A DNA stretch of 64,000 bases from Alphaproteobacteria bacterium (GCA_013288335.1 JABDCC010000001.1:40054-104053); one strand, 5' to 3'. Numbered from the stretch's first letter, positions 38,537 through 48,616 are shown. The notes: generated by a model not told the origin, from the letters alone. Program-made: numbers and translations.

Positions 38537-38642
38537 AAGGCGTGCTTGTTATTGGTAACGCATTTGCACCCTTGTTGCAAAATGCCTTGCTAGCAGAATT
38601 CACGCATATTTAAAATATCAAGAAATCAGTGGTATTTTAAAA

Positions 38643-39065
38643 CTAACGCTGATTTTTTTTAACAAAACCAGCTTCTAGTGATTGTCTCTCTGCAGCCAAA
38701 CCACTAGAAAACAGCTCATTAATTATATCCCTAGCCAGGTCACCTACTTTAGAGTCAGGCATAAGCCATGTTTTATATCCGTTGTCGTCTTTATAGACAA
38801 AGCCGTTATGACACTGCGAGTAATATAGTTCCATATCCGCACCAAGAGTGCTCTGGCCAACCGTAATATTACCTTTTGCTATGCCCTCAAGAAGTCCTTT
38901 AATTCTACGAGATGCGTTGCCAATTCCGTCATCATAAAGAAGCCGGTAATAGGTCTTTTTTTGAAGTTCAGTATGCTCTGCAATCAGGCATTTATCGAAT
39001 TCTTCAAACTTCTCTCTTATAGCAATAGCGGCTTTTTGATATTTATTTGTAACTTCTTCATTCAT
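38643..39065 (-). CDS. hypothetical protein, 140 aa
   Basis: Uninterrupted ORF with coding-like composition; no family recognised. Confidence 0.55.
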   Translation of the reverse strand: MNEEVTNKYQKAAIAIREKFEEFDKCLIAEHTELQKKTYYRLLYDDGIGNASRRIKGLLEGIAKGNITVGQSTLGADMELYYSQCHNGFVYKDDNGYKTWLMPDSKVGDLARDIINELFSSGLAAERQSLEAGFVKKNQR

Positions 39066-39331
39066 AAACTTCCTCCCTGTTTTAATAGTAAAGTGGATTC
39101 TAACATTAGATTCGTTAATTTAAAGTTAAGATTATATGACGATAGTGCAAAAAACTATGATACCAGTGAAAATTACTTAGAAAATAATGTCTGAATTTGA
39201 TGAGATGGAAAGATTTTTGTTCATTAAATTAGTTTGGAAAAAGAATTAGATATATTAACTAATTATTAACTAATTATCCCTAAAATAACTTCTCAACATA
39301 TTCGATTTACCTGAATTATGGGAGAAAAATT

Positions 39332-39823
39332 ATGAACACACCTTACACATTATCCCTAATGGATGAAAAATATGGCCAGCCCGAAGTAAAATCTGCTCTT
39401 CTTACACTCAACCAAATGCCAGGATTGAACGCAACGTTTTATTCAGGTTCTTCGAGTCTTGGTGAGATCTGTTCTTTTGATATAACGCCCGTCTGTAGAT
39501 TTAGTACTAAAAGAGAAGCAGAGGATTTTGGTAAAAAATTATATCAATTATGTAGTACGAATTTTCAGAAGATTGGCAAAATGATTGCTGTTAAGGGGTA
39601 CGGCCCAATAGATATACAGCGTTTTGGCGAGTATAAATATGGAGTGGAATTCAAAGTTACCGTAACAGATAATGCTGATAAATTGGATTTTCTTTCCAGA
39701 ATGCGTTTAAGAAAAACGGTAAATCACATAATAAAAAATGCAAAAGACATTACTGCATTACTTAGCCAACATGGGGTTGATACATCTGATTTCAAAGGGT
39801 TTAGTAAAGAGAAATTTGATTAA
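39332..39823 (+). CDS. hypothetical protein, 163 aa
   Basis: ORF with upstream GGGAGAAAAATTATG ribosome binding context; no family recognised. Confidence 0.6.
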   Translation: MNTPYTLSLMDEKYGQPEVKSALLTLNQMPGLNATFYSGSSSLGEICSFDITPVCRFSTKREAEDFGKKLYQLCSTNFQKIGKMIAVKGYGPIDIQRFGEYKYGVEFKVTVTDNADKLDFLSRMRLRKTVNHIIKNAKDITALLSQHGVDTSDFKGFSKEKFD

Positions 39824-40251
39824 ATTAAACTAGCCATCGCCTCTAACGCCAGAATATAACCTAAACTTCCAAACCCGGTAATAATGCCTTTTACCGCTCG
39901 TCCCGTATAGGTTTGGTGGCGGAATTCTTCGCGTTTATAGATATTGGAAATATGCACTTCAATGGCAGGAATCTTAATAGCAAGCAGCGCGTCCATCAGC
40001 GCCACCGAGCTATGCCCAAACCCCGCGGGATTGATGATAAGCCCTTGCGCATTTTTGCCGGCTTCCTGCACCCAGCTAATCAATTCACCTTCGAGGTTGC
40101 TTTGATGAAATTTAAGATTTAAAGAAAGAACAGAGGCTTTCTTCTCGCATAATTTTTGAATGTCTGTGAGCGTTTCGGAACCATAAATTTCCGGCTCACG
40201 CGTTCCAAGCATGTTGAGATTGGGGCCGTTTATGATAACTATATTCTTCAT
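39820..40251 (-). CDS. aroQ: type II 3-dehydroquinate dehydratase
   Basis: IINGPNLNMLGTREPEIYG; QSNLEGELISWVQEA; INPAGFGHSSVALMDAL; EVHISNIYKREEFRHQTYTG. Confidence 0.96.
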   Translation of the reverse strand: MKNIVIINGPNLNMLGTREPEIYGSETLTDIQKLCEKKASVLSLNLKFHQSNLEGELISWVQEAGKNAQGLIINPAGFGHSSVALMDALLAIKIPAIEVHISNIYKREEFRHQTYTGRAVKGIITGFGSLGYILALEAMASLI

Positions 40252-40283
40252 TGGATACTCCCTGATTAAACTATATAACCATT

Positions 40284-40484
40284 ATGCAGATATATATCAA
40301 CGGGCAAGAGCAGGTTTGGAGTGAAGGCGGCACATTGGCGGTGCTCGTGGATAAATTTGACCTCAATATCCGTAAAATTGCAATTGAGTTGAATCTCGCA
40401 ATCGTGCCACGCTCCTTATACGACGAAACGATTTTATGTGATGGTGATAAAATCGAGATCGTGCAATTCATCGGTGGAGGGTAG
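40284..40484 (+). CDS. thiS: sulfur carrier protein ThiS
   Basis: 66 aa, C-terminal EIVQFIGGG, followed 1 bp later by thiG. Confidence 0.92.
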   Translation: MQIYINGQEQVWSEGGTLAVLVDKFDLNIRKIAIELNLAIVPRSLYDETILCDGDKIEIVQFIGGG

Positions 40485-40485
40485 G

Positions 40486-41262
40486 GTGGCGGAATTTGAA
40501 GATCCCCTCATTATTGCCGGTCGCACGTTTCATTCGCGGCTGCTTGTGGGTACCGGAAAATATAAGAATTTTGAGCAAACCAAAGCGGCAACCGAAGCTT
40601 CAGGGGCTGAAATTGTAACGGTGGCGCTACGCCGCGTGAGTTTGACACCCGACAAAGGCTCCATTCAGGATTTTCTGGATCCAAAAATTTACACATATCT
40701 GCCCAATAGTGCCGGTTGCTTTACCGCTGATGAGGCGGTGCGTACATTAAAACTTGCTCGCGAAGCGGGGGGGTGGAAACTCATCAAACTCGAGGTGATT
40801 GGTGACAAAAAAACCCTTTACCCTGATGCAGAAGAAACCCTCAAAGCGGCAATAATTTTAACAAAAGACGGGTTTGAAGTCATGGCATACACCAATGACG
40901 ATCCGGTGATGGCCAAGAAACTTGAAGATGCTGGGTGTGTTGCGGTGATGCCGCTTGCTTCACCCATTGGTTCAGGGCTTGGCATACAAAATCCGCTTGC
41001 TATCCGCACTATTGTGGAAAATGCGAAGGTTCCGATTCTGGTAGATGCAGGCGTTGGTACGGCGTCTGATGCGGCAGTGGCTATGGAGCTTGGTTGTGAT
41101 GGAGTCCTCATGAACACCGCCATCGCCGAAGCGAAAGATCCGGTGCGTATGGCAATCGCTATGAAACATGCGGTAATTGCCGGAAGAATTGCCTATCTTG
41201 CCGGAAGAATGCCGAAACGTGAAACCGCAAGTGCATCGAGCCCACTTGAAGGTAATATTTAA
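40486..41262 (+). CDS. thiG: thiazole synthase (GTG start)
   Basis: [82 protein letters not shown]. Confidence 0.96.
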   Translation: MAEFEDPLIIAGRTFHSRLLVGTGKYKNFEQTKAATEASGAEIVTVALRRVSLTPDKGSIQDFLDPKIYTYLPNSAGCFTADEAVRTLKLAREAGGWKLIKLEVIGDKKTLYPDAEETLKAAIILTKDGFEVMAYTNDDPVMAKKLEDAGCVAVMPLASPIGSGLGIQNPLAIRTIVENAKVPILVDAGVGTASDAAVAMELGCDGVLMNTAIAEAKDPVRMAIAMKHAVIAGRIAYLAGRMPKRETASASSPLEGNI

Positions 41263-41407
41263 GCTGGTAACTTTCTTTTATTTTTCTGCTAGCAAAAAAA
41301 CTTCTTAAAATATTTTAAACTGTGCATAAGAGAAAAATTTCTAATGACCTAACTGTAGTTTTGTTTTATTAGTATATATACTATATATGGTATATATTTG
41401 TTGGATC

Positions 41408-43312
41408 ATGCATAAAAAAGAAAACAAGTTTTTATTCAAACGAGTAGCTATCTCAGCGTCAGTTGTTTTGCTGTGCTGTGCGCTCTCGGATATTGCCGTT
41501 GCGAATTCCACGTATATAGACCCAAGTGAACAAAGTGGTTTTGGTCATGACCATATTAAAAGAGAAGCGATATCTGACACTCCGGCAGATGTTCCCAAAA
41601 TTCATTTGGGCAGGGTGTTTGAAGTCATTGGTAATGTACCAAAAAGATTGGTTTCAGAATTATCCCCGTCTGATAACAGTGATACAAAGTTACCCGTAAA
41701 ACCCATTGCAGTAAGCAATAAAACCAAAGTTATAATAAGAACGGTTTCCACACAATCGGCAGCGAATGCCCTTGAAGTTGCAGCAAAAACCCCGCTTGCT
41801 ACTGCCAGGTATATTGGTAAGGAAAATTACGCTATAGCCATGGCTGAATCTGGCCAGGCTGCGAGAAATGTTTTGCCCAAGGTGGCTACAGAGAAGCCAA
41901 CAAGCGTATTTGCGGCCAGCGATACAAAGCTATATGCGGATAATAGATCTTATGCAACGACACCTAAAGTTGTTGCCAGCGCACCTGTCACTACGGTCGT
42001 GGCTTCTGCTGAACCAAGCGAGCCCGTGGATAAACCCCGGCAGAATTTTTCTATGATGGACTCGGTGGCGGCACCTGCGGACGCCGCGCTGCCTATAGAG
42101 AACAAGAAAAAAGAAACGGTGATTAGATCTGAACTGGTTTCTGCGGTATTCCCACCACCGAGTTCTGCATCTGATACGAATAGTTTTCAACTGGCTCAGG
42201 CAGACACGAATGCTGCTCTTCCTGCGGCTCCTGCGCCTACGCTTTTGCCCCTGCCAGTGCCTCCGTCTCCATCTCTGCCTGCGTTGCCTTTGCCATTGGA
42301 CAAGAAAGATACTACACCAGTACCCTCACCTGTTGTGCCCCCTGCAATTACGACTCCAACAAATACTCCGCCAGCAACTCTGCCCGCTATTGCCCCCGCT
42401 ACAGCAACGCCACCAACTACTCCAGCGGTTGTGGTTCCGGAGCCTTTAGTTCCTGTCGCGGCTACGCCGCCAGTGCCTGCTGCCAATACACCCCTTGCTC
42501 CGTCTGCAGCACCGGTGTTACCTCTGCCCGGCGCTGCTCCTGCGGATTCCTTATCTGCACAGTCAAAGGATATATTGAATAAATTGCCGCGTGAGAAGCT
42601 GCCTAAGGCTACAAATCCCAGTCATGTTGAATTAGAGCATGAACATAAAAATGCCATGGATGTGGATGATGATGTAAAAAAGCATAAAGGCATCGGTGTG
42701 GAAATAACAGTGCAGCGCCCAAAAGCCGATGTTACAAAAATGCTCGAAGAAGCTTACGATGATTTGCTATCGGGTGATCAGGAAAGTGCAATCAGGCTTT
42801 ATAAAAATGTTTTGGAAGTGCAGCCTAAAAATAAACTGGCATTATTTGGCTTGGCGACTACGTATCACCGCGCCGGACAGATTCAGCTAGCACGTCCGCT
42901 TTATGGGAAGCTGCTTACCATTGATCCTAATAACGTGGAAGGGCTCAACAATTTTCTGGTATTGCTTGCTGATGAATCTCCCGACAGTGCTTTAATTGAG
43001 TTAAACAAGCTTGCGCGCACCCATCCGGATTTCAGTCCGATACCCGCGCAGATGGCTATTATTTATGAAAAAACCGGCCAATACGAATCGGCAATCAAAA
43101 AAATGGAAGCCGCTATTAATTTGTCACCGGAAAACCTGAAATATCGCTATGATATGGCCATCATGCTTGATAAACATGGAGACTGGGCGGATGCAGCAGC
43201 GGTCTACCAGCAGTTGCTGACTGCCAATGATCGCGGAGAGAAAATTCCCGGTAATCCCGATTCGATCCAGGAAAGACTGACCTATATACGCTCTAACAGA
43301 CCTGGGGGATAG
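41408..43312 (+). CDS. exported TPR-repeat protein with long Pro/Ala-rich segment (track start 41387; ATG 41408 preferred)
   Basis: Signal/TM segment VAISASVVLLCCALSDIAVANS; low-complexity Pro-rich middle; C-terminal TPRs (AIRLYKNVLEVQPKNKLALFGLATTYHRAGQIQLA...). Confidence 0.8.
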   Translation: MHKKENKFLFKRVAISASVVLLCCALSDIAVANSTYIDPSEQSGFGHDHIKREAISDTPADVPKIHLGRVFEVIGNVPKRLVSELSPSDNSDTKLPVKPIAVSNKTKVIIRTVSTQSAANALEVAAKTPLATARYIGKENYAIAMAESGQAARNVLPKVATEKPTSVFAASDTKLYADNRSYATTPKVVASAPVTTVVASAEPSEPVDKPRQNFSMMDSVAAPADAALPIENKKKETVIRSELVSAVFPPPSSASDTNSFQLAQADTNAALPAAPAPTLLPLPVPPSPSLPALPLPLDKKDTTPVPSPVVPPAITTPTNTPPATLPAIAPATATPPTTPAVVVPEPLVPVAATPPVPAANTPLAPSAAPVLPLPGAAPADSLSAQSKDILNKLPREKLPKATNPSHVELEHEHKNAMDVDDDVKKHKGIGVEITVQRPKADVTKMLEEAYDDLLSGDQESAIRLYKNVLEVQPKNKLALFGLATTYHRAGQIQLARPLYGKLLTIDPNNVEGLNNFLVLLADESPDSALIELNKLARTHPDFSPIPAQMAIIYEKTGQYESAIKKMEAAINLSPENLKYRYDMAIMLDKHGDWADAAAVYQQLLTANDRGEKIPGNPDSIQERLTYIRSNRPGG

Positions 43313-43336
43313 AGTCTAAAACTTGAAAGCGATTTT

Positions 43337-44449
43337 ATGGAAATCACCGATCTTCTGCTAGCTTCACAAAAAAACAGTGCGTCCGATCTGCATTTGTCTA
43401 TAGGTAACCCGCCCATACTCAGGGTTAACGGCGATATGCTGCCTCTGCAAGTGGGTGTGCTTACTGCTGATGATGTGCGAAAAATACTCTATTCCATAAT
43501 GACCGAGCAGCAGCGTTCGGATTATGAGCGTGATTTGGAAATCGATTTTTCCCTGTCTTACAGCGATCACATGCGGTTTCGCGTCAATGCATTTACCAAT
43601 CTTTCCGGCCCTGCCGCGGTGCTGCGTACCATTCCCACCAAAGTATTTACTCTGGAAGATTTAAAAGCGCCGGAGATTTTTACGAAACTTACCGAACTTC
43701 ATAAAGGCCTTATTCTGGTAACCGGCCCGACAGGCAGTGGTAAATCCACGACGCTAGCTGCGATGATAAATCATATCAATGTAAATTCCTCCAAACATAT
43801 ACTGACCATTGAAGATCCTGTGGAGTTTGTACATTATTCTAAGAAATCTCTTATCAACCAACGTGAAGTCGGCGCCAGTACCAGGTCGTTTGCCAAAGCC
43901 CTAAAAAGCGCTTTGCGTGAAGATCCAGATGTTATTATGGTCGGTGAGTTGCGCGATCTGGAAACAATCCAGCTTGCCATGACTGCTGCGGAAACCGGAC
44001 ATCTGGTGATGGGAACCTTGCATACCAGTTCCGCTCCGAAAACCATTGATCGTATTATTGACGTGTTTCCTGCAAATGACAAAGAAATGGTGCGTGCCAT
44101 GTTATCTGTTTCACTGGAGGCAGTCATAACTCAGGCGCTGGTTAAGCGTATGGATGGAACTGGGCGTATTGCAATTCATGAAATTCTGCTGGGTACTCCG
44201 GCTGTTCGAAATCTTATTCGTGAAAATAAAATTCCACAAATTTCTTCCATGATGCAGGTAGGAAGCAAACACGGAATGCGTACCATGAAAGATGCGGTGT
44301 ATGATTTAATGAATCAGGGAGTCATTTCTCAGGAAACTGCTAAATCCCTGCTTGCAACAACGGGCAATACGGAAGATGCCGATGCGGCGGCTGGAAAACC
44401 AGCAACCGTATCTGCGGCGGGATCAGCCAAATTTGGCTCGAGTTTCTAA
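43337..44449 (+). CDS. PilT-like type IV pilus retraction ATPase
   Basis: Walker A LVTGPTGSGKSTTLAAMI; ILTIEDPVEFVH; ALREDPDVIMVGELRDLETIQLAMTAAETGHLVMGTLHT. Confidence 0.92.
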   Translation: MEITDLLLASQKNSASDLHLSIGNPPILRVNGDMLPLQVGVLTADDVRKILYSIMTEQQRSDYERDLEIDFSLSYSDHMRFRVNAFTNLSGPAAVLRTIPTKVFTLEDLKAPEIFTKLTELHKGLILVTGPTGSGKSTTLAAMINHINVNSSKHILTIEDPVEFVHYSKKSLINQREVGASTRSFAKALKSALREDPDVIMVGELRDLETIQLAMTAAETGHLVMGTLHTSSAPKTIDRIIDVFPANDKEMVRAMLSVSLEAVITQALVKRMDGTGRIAIHEILLGTPAVRNLIRENKIPQISSMMQVGSKHGMRTMKDAVYDLMNQGVISQETAKSLLATTGNTEDADAAAGKPATVSAAGSAKFGSSF

Positions 44450-44464
44450 TTATAAGGTATTTCT

Positions 44465-45592
44465 ATGTCAGAGTATTCTCTTGAGGCTATCGTTAAAGAA
44501 TTTATAAGGCTTGAGGGTTCCGACCTATACCTGACTTTTGGCTGCGCGCCGAATGTGCGTGTGGCAGATAACATAATTGCATTGGAAGGCAAACCACTTG
44601 CGGATGCGGATATAGAATATCTGCTTGCCGAAATGTTGCCGGAAGAAAAACGCCAGGAATTTTTCTCTAAGATGGAATTTAATGCTCCCATTGAGCTTGC
44701 GGGTCTTGGGCGCTTCAGGGTTAATATATTTCGCCAACAGCAGCATACTGGCATTGTGATGCGGCGGGTGCGGGCGGACATTCCTACGGTCGAATCCCTT
44801 AAGATTCCAAAAATATATAGCGATATCATTATGGAAGCTCGCGGGCTCATACTGGTTGTGGGAGCAACCGGTGCTGGTAAATCCACCTCGCTTGCTGCCA
44901 TGATTGGCCACCGCAACCAATATGGGTATGGGCATATTCTGACCGTCGAAGACCCCATAGAATTTATACATCAGCATAACGGCTGCATGATTACCCAGCG
45001 CGATGTTGGTATTGATACATATTCTTATGGCGATGCGTTAAAAAATGCACTGCGCCAGCGCCCTGATGTGGTGCTTATCGGTGAAATACGTGACCGCGAA
45101 ACCATGGAACACGCGCTTAACTTTTCTGAGACCGGACATCTTTGCGTGGCAACCCTGCATGCTGGCAATACCTGCCAGGCGATTGAGCGTGTGCTGAATT
45201 TTTTCCCTGAAGAAACAAGACGGCAGGTGAGTTATAATCTTGCCTATAATCTGCTTGGTATTTTTTCGCAAAGGCTTGTGCTCACTAAACAAAATACTCG
45301 AACAGTTGCCTGCGAAATCATGCTTAACCGTGGATTTATAAGCACTTTGATTCAGGAAAATAAAGTGAAGGAAATACCTGAAGTTATGCTAAAGAATACC
45401 AACGATGGTATGCAGACGTTCGATCAGGCGCTTTATACATTATATAAAGAGGGCGTAATTAGCGATGATGTTGCTATTGCTGAATCGGATAATCCCGCTA
45501 ATATTCAGTTGCTTATACGCAAAGATAAATCTTCCGGTATGGGAAAAACGACGGAAAATTCCTTCCTGCCAAAGTCCAACTCTAATTTTTAG
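44465..45592 (+). CDS. PilT/PilU-like ATPase (paralogue of preceding gene)
   Basis: LVVGATGAGKSTSLAAMI; ILTVEDPIEFIHQ; ALRQRPDVVLIGEIRDRETMEHALNFSETGHLCVATLHA. Confidence 0.9.
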   Translation: MSEYSLEAIVKEFIRLEGSDLYLTFGCAPNVRVADNIIALEGKPLADADIEYLLAEMLPEEKRQEFFSKMEFNAPIELAGLGRFRVNIFRQQQHTGIVMRRVRADIPTVESLKIPKIYSDIIMEARGLILVVGATGAGKSTSLAAMIGHRNQYGYGHILTVEDPIEFIHQHNGCMITQRDVGIDTYSYGDALKNALRQRPDVVLIGEIRDRETMEHALNFSETGHLCVATLHAGNTCQAIERVLNFFPEETRRQVSYNLAYNLLGIFSQRLVLTKQNTRTVACEIMLNRGFISTLIQENKVKEIPEVMLKNTNDGMQTFDQALYTLYKEGVISDDVAIAESDNPANIQLLIRKDKSSGMGKTTENSFLPKSNSNF

Positions 45593-45611
45593 GCCAACTC
45601 TAATTTCTAGG
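45576..45611 (+). repeat. 18-bp imperfect tandem duplication over the pilU-like stop codon
   Basis: CCAACTCTAATTTTTAGG / CCAACTCTAATTTCTAGG, one mismatch. Confidence 0.9.
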
Positions 45612-45702
45612 CTTGCCCAGTCTCTTAATATTATATCCCTAAAAAAGGTTGTGTTTTTAATAGTATATAATATACCAGACCCCTTTTTACGACTTGAGAG
45701 CC

Positions 45703-45788
45703 GGAGGAGTGGCCGAGTGGTCAATGGCAACAGACTGTAAATCTGTCCGCGCAAGCGTTCGAAGGTTCAAATCCTTCCTCCTCCACCA
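45703..45788 (+). tRNA. tRNA-Tyr (GTA)
   Basis: GGAGGAGTGGCCGAGTGGTCAATGGCAACAGACTGTAAATCTGTCCGCGCAAGCGTTCGAAGGTTCAAATCCTTCCTCCTCCACCA; anticodon GTA, long variable arm, encoded CCA. Confidence 0.96.
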
Positions 45789-45860
45789 ATATACTGATAT
45801 ATAAAATTATTCTAAACATATCTACCCGCGCACCTCAGTATTTTTAGTGCCCTAGATACG

Positions 45861-46913
45861 TCACTGCATATTGGAAAGATAGTACCTATTAGCGATGGCG
45901 TTCTTGACTGCGTCGAGAATGACAGGATTATTCTGAACTTGCCAATCGAACGGCTCATTAACATTGGTGTTTTTACTGCTATCAACATTGAAGAATAGCA
46001 CCGCCTTGATATGCGTATATGCAGGGATACGAGCAAAGGCATCCGCCATCCATTGTGCTTTGTGCTTGCCGGTTGGATCATCCCCCGTACTACTACCAAA
46101 TTCGGCAATCATCAGGGGCTTGGAAGGCGCAATTTGTACTATGTCGTTATATGCCTTCGCGAACACCTGGTCAAACGACATCCATGGATTAGGCGGACTC
46201 TTATTGTACCCATCCAGACCTATCCAATCGACGTAGGCATCGCCAGGATAAACATCTCTCATGTCACCAAATTCCTTGACTGCCGGACACCACACCCATG
46301 AAACATTAGTGACACCTTCTTGTGCGAAAATGTCGTGAACATGTCTCCATGCCCTAACAAAATCCTGTGATTCTTGTTGCCGATTCGTATCGCGATCAAA
46401 GCATTTTGGCTTGCCCGAATTCGTACAATACCCATACCATGGGGCATTCATCTCTTGGTCCCAACGGAAGAACATAGGTTTGCCATATGCTTTAAATGCG
46501 CGCGCCAATTTTCGGTAATATTCGTCAGGAAGCTGCTCGTGATTAAAGCGGTCATCCGCAGGATTGATAGTGTTGCTATTGATTTCGGCAAGGGTGCGCT
46601 GTTTGCTCTGTACGTTGACCATCGGGATAGTATTATGATTGCCATTTACCATCTCAAATACACCATTGGGCGCCATTTTGATGTGATCGTTGAAATTATG
46701 GCCATCCTCAAAGAAAAGCTGCTGGATAGCAAGCGGCTTGCCAATCATCTGTTCAAATTGTGGAAAACTAATATCGCCCAAGAGCACCGATGCCCCAAGA
46801 TAAGCACCTTGTGCTGGTACAGGAACTTTATTACCGTTATTAGGCTCGGCGCAATGTGCGTAATCCGGGAGTGTAAAAATCATTAATGCTATCAGTAAGT
46901 ATAAATATCGCAT
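45861..46913 (-). CDS. secreted glycoside hydrolase, GH26-like (beta-mannanase-type)
   Basis: Signal peptide; MFFRWDQEMNAPWYGY (acid/base region), VSWVWCPA, YVDWIGLDGYN, PLMIAEFGSS (nucleophile region). Confidence 0.82.
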   Translation of the reverse strand: MRYLYLLIALMIFTLPDYAHCAEPNNGNKVPVPAQGAYLGASVLLGDISFPQFEQMIGKPLAIQQLFFEDGHNFNDHIKMAPNGVFEMVNGNHNTIPMVNVQSKQRTLAEINSNTINPADDRFNHEQLPDEYYRKLARAFKAYGKPMFFRWDQEMNAPWYGYCTNSGKPKCFDRDTNRQQESQDFVRAWRHVHDIFAQEGVTNVSWVWCPAVKEFGDMRDVYPGDAYVDWIGLDGYNKSPPNPWMSFDQVFAKAYNDIVQIAPSKPLMIAEFGSSTGDDPTGKHKAQWMADAFARIPAYTHIKAVLFFNVDSSKNTNVNEPFDWQVQNNPVILDAVKNAIANRYYLSNMQ

Positions 46914-47098
46914 GTGCTTACCTATTAATAATTTGCAGCATATATAATGTTATCATGCACAGTTTTAAAAAGACTACATCAGATTTTTCCAATATAGTGT
47001 ATTTATTATATACTACATGTATCCTGAGATCCGCAAATAAGGACTGCATAATAATGAAATCTTTTCAGTTTAAACAACCAAAGTGAGGCGGATACCAT

Positions 47099-47380
47099 AT
47101 GAAAATATTGAAATCAGTATGGATTGTCGCGGTATTATTCTGCCTGTTCATGATAGGAGCAGGCCGAGTCTATGCCGATTGTGAATGGCAGAACATATGC
47201 GATGGCGGGGTGTGCCAAAACATTCCCATATGCGACAAAATATCTGACTTCGCGCCAAAACCCAAGCTGCGTAATAAAATGGATATGAATGTAATACCTG
47301 CGCCTGTTAATGGCCCGTGCCATCAACAGAAAGTTTGCGATAAATTGGGTAAGTGCAACTTTCTTAATGTTTGCCCTTAA
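47099..47380 (+). CDS. small secreted Cys-rich protein with two four-Cys motifs
   Basis: Signal peptide to VYA; CEWQNICDGGVCQNIPIC and CHQQKVCDKLGKCNFLNVC. Confidence 0.65.
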   Translation: MKILKSVWIVAVLFCLFMIGAGRVYADCEWQNICDGGVCQNIPICDKISDFAPKPKLRNKMDMNVIPAPVNGPCHQQKVCDKLGKCNFLNVCP

Positions 47381-48590
47381 TGTTTTGAGGCGGCACTACT
47401 AACTCAGTGATGATCTGCTGTTTCTGCTTGGACGCTGTCAACCACTCAGCTGCATGTTGCTTTCGCTCTGCAAGAAAGTTAATGAAGGTTTCATCCCACA
47501 TACCACGCCGGTCTGCTAACTGATGGATTTTGAAATCGGGCGTTTCATTGATCTCCACAATCACGGCCCCTCCATCAATAGGGGCTATATCCCAGCCGAT
47601 GAGCGCTATCTCGTCTAGAACCTTAGCACTTTCAGTGACCAGCTTTGTGACTTCTTGCCAGTTAGGGATAACGGTTCCCACGATTAAGACGCCGGTATCA
47701 GGATGATGGGTAATTTCTTCAAAACCATTTTCACTGGCACGTATCACACTTAAAACCCGCCCGCTTTCTATATCAAGCTGTGCAAGAAGATTACCGGATC
47801 GCCAGAAATTATCGGCAATATTAGAACCTGTCGGAATTTTCCAGCAGGCACGTATAATTTTTGGTCCTCCCTGCATTGTAATGGTGAGTAATCGCACGGT
47901 GGCCAAGCGATTTCCACATATTTTGCGTATCTCCGTATGCGGACTGATGCGGCGCTGAAACAAATATCCCGAGGCAGCATGATTTTTTACGTAGGCGATA
48001 AAAGTATCAAGCGGTATGCCGTATCCCATCGTGGTAATAAGCCGCTTTCCTGTTTCATCATAACGCTCTAAGCTTGCCGTGCCAATGCTTTGACGCCCGC
48101 CAATAGGTTTGCTGAATAAAGGATAATATTCGCTTTTAGTCAGAAAGTTTCGCAATTCTTCTTCACTGCGCAATAAGAATTGCGAGGTTCTTCCCACCCC
48201 ATCCCGAAAGATAGCAAGCGTAGGCATAATGGGAAAACCATAAGCAGATAATAAAACATCCGTTGCAATTTTGTTATTTATAAGGCCAAAGAAATCAAAC
48301 CGGTAATTGGCTTCTAACCAGATTTTTTGCATGGCGCGAAGACCAAGGAACTTATTTTTCTCAGCCTGTGTGTAAAGAGTATTGTCGTATAAACACAGCG
48401 CAATATATTCGTCGAACGATAGGCGTCCCACGCCGAAGCGGAGCGTTATAATTTCTTTAAGCAAAGAAAAATAAGAACGACCACAAAGAGCCATGATTTG
48501 TGAGAGTTTAGCAAAAAATGATTTGCGTGGCGCCATCCTTTCTACATCAGCGTATTTTAAATCAGTGTTCGAAATCGGTATCGTTGCCAT
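47364..48590 (-). CDS. ATP-grasp domain protein (sugar transferase-associated ATP-grasp-like)
   Basis: FSKPIGGRQSIGTASLERYDETG; GYLFQRRISPHTEIRKICGNRLATVRLLTI; IALIGWDIAPIDGGAVIVEINETPDF. Confidence 0.72.
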   Translation of the reverse strand: MATIPISNTDLKYADVERMAPRKSFFAKLSQIMALCGRSYFSLLKEIITLRFGVGRLSFDEYIALCLYDNTLYTQAEKNKFLGLRAMQKIWLEANYRFDFFGLINNKIATDVLLSAYGFPIMPTLAIFRDGVGRTSQFLLRSEEELRNFLTKSEYYPLFSKPIGGRQSIGTASLERYDETGKRLITTMGYGIPLDTFIAYVKNHAASGYLFQRRISPHTEIRKICGNRLATVRLLTITMQGGPKIIRACWKIPTGSNIADNFWRSGNLLAQLDIESGRVLSVIRASENGFEEITHHPDTGVLIVGTVIPNWQEVTKLVTESAKVLDEIALIGWDIAPIDGGAVIVEINETPDFKIHQLADRRGMWDETFINFLAERKQHAAEWLTASKQKQQIITELVVPPQNIKGKH

Positions 48591-48616
48591 AGTTTTTTGA
48601 GTAAAGATTAACAGCT

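Noticed and set aside
42196-42486. Gly/Val/Ala-rich minus-strand ORF (96 aa)
   Set aside because: Antisense shadow of the Pro/Ala-rich segment of the TPR protein.
46374-46886. 170-aa plus-strand ORF inside the GH26-like gene
   Set aside because: Antisense to a gene with clear signal peptide and catalytic motifs; no independent evidence.
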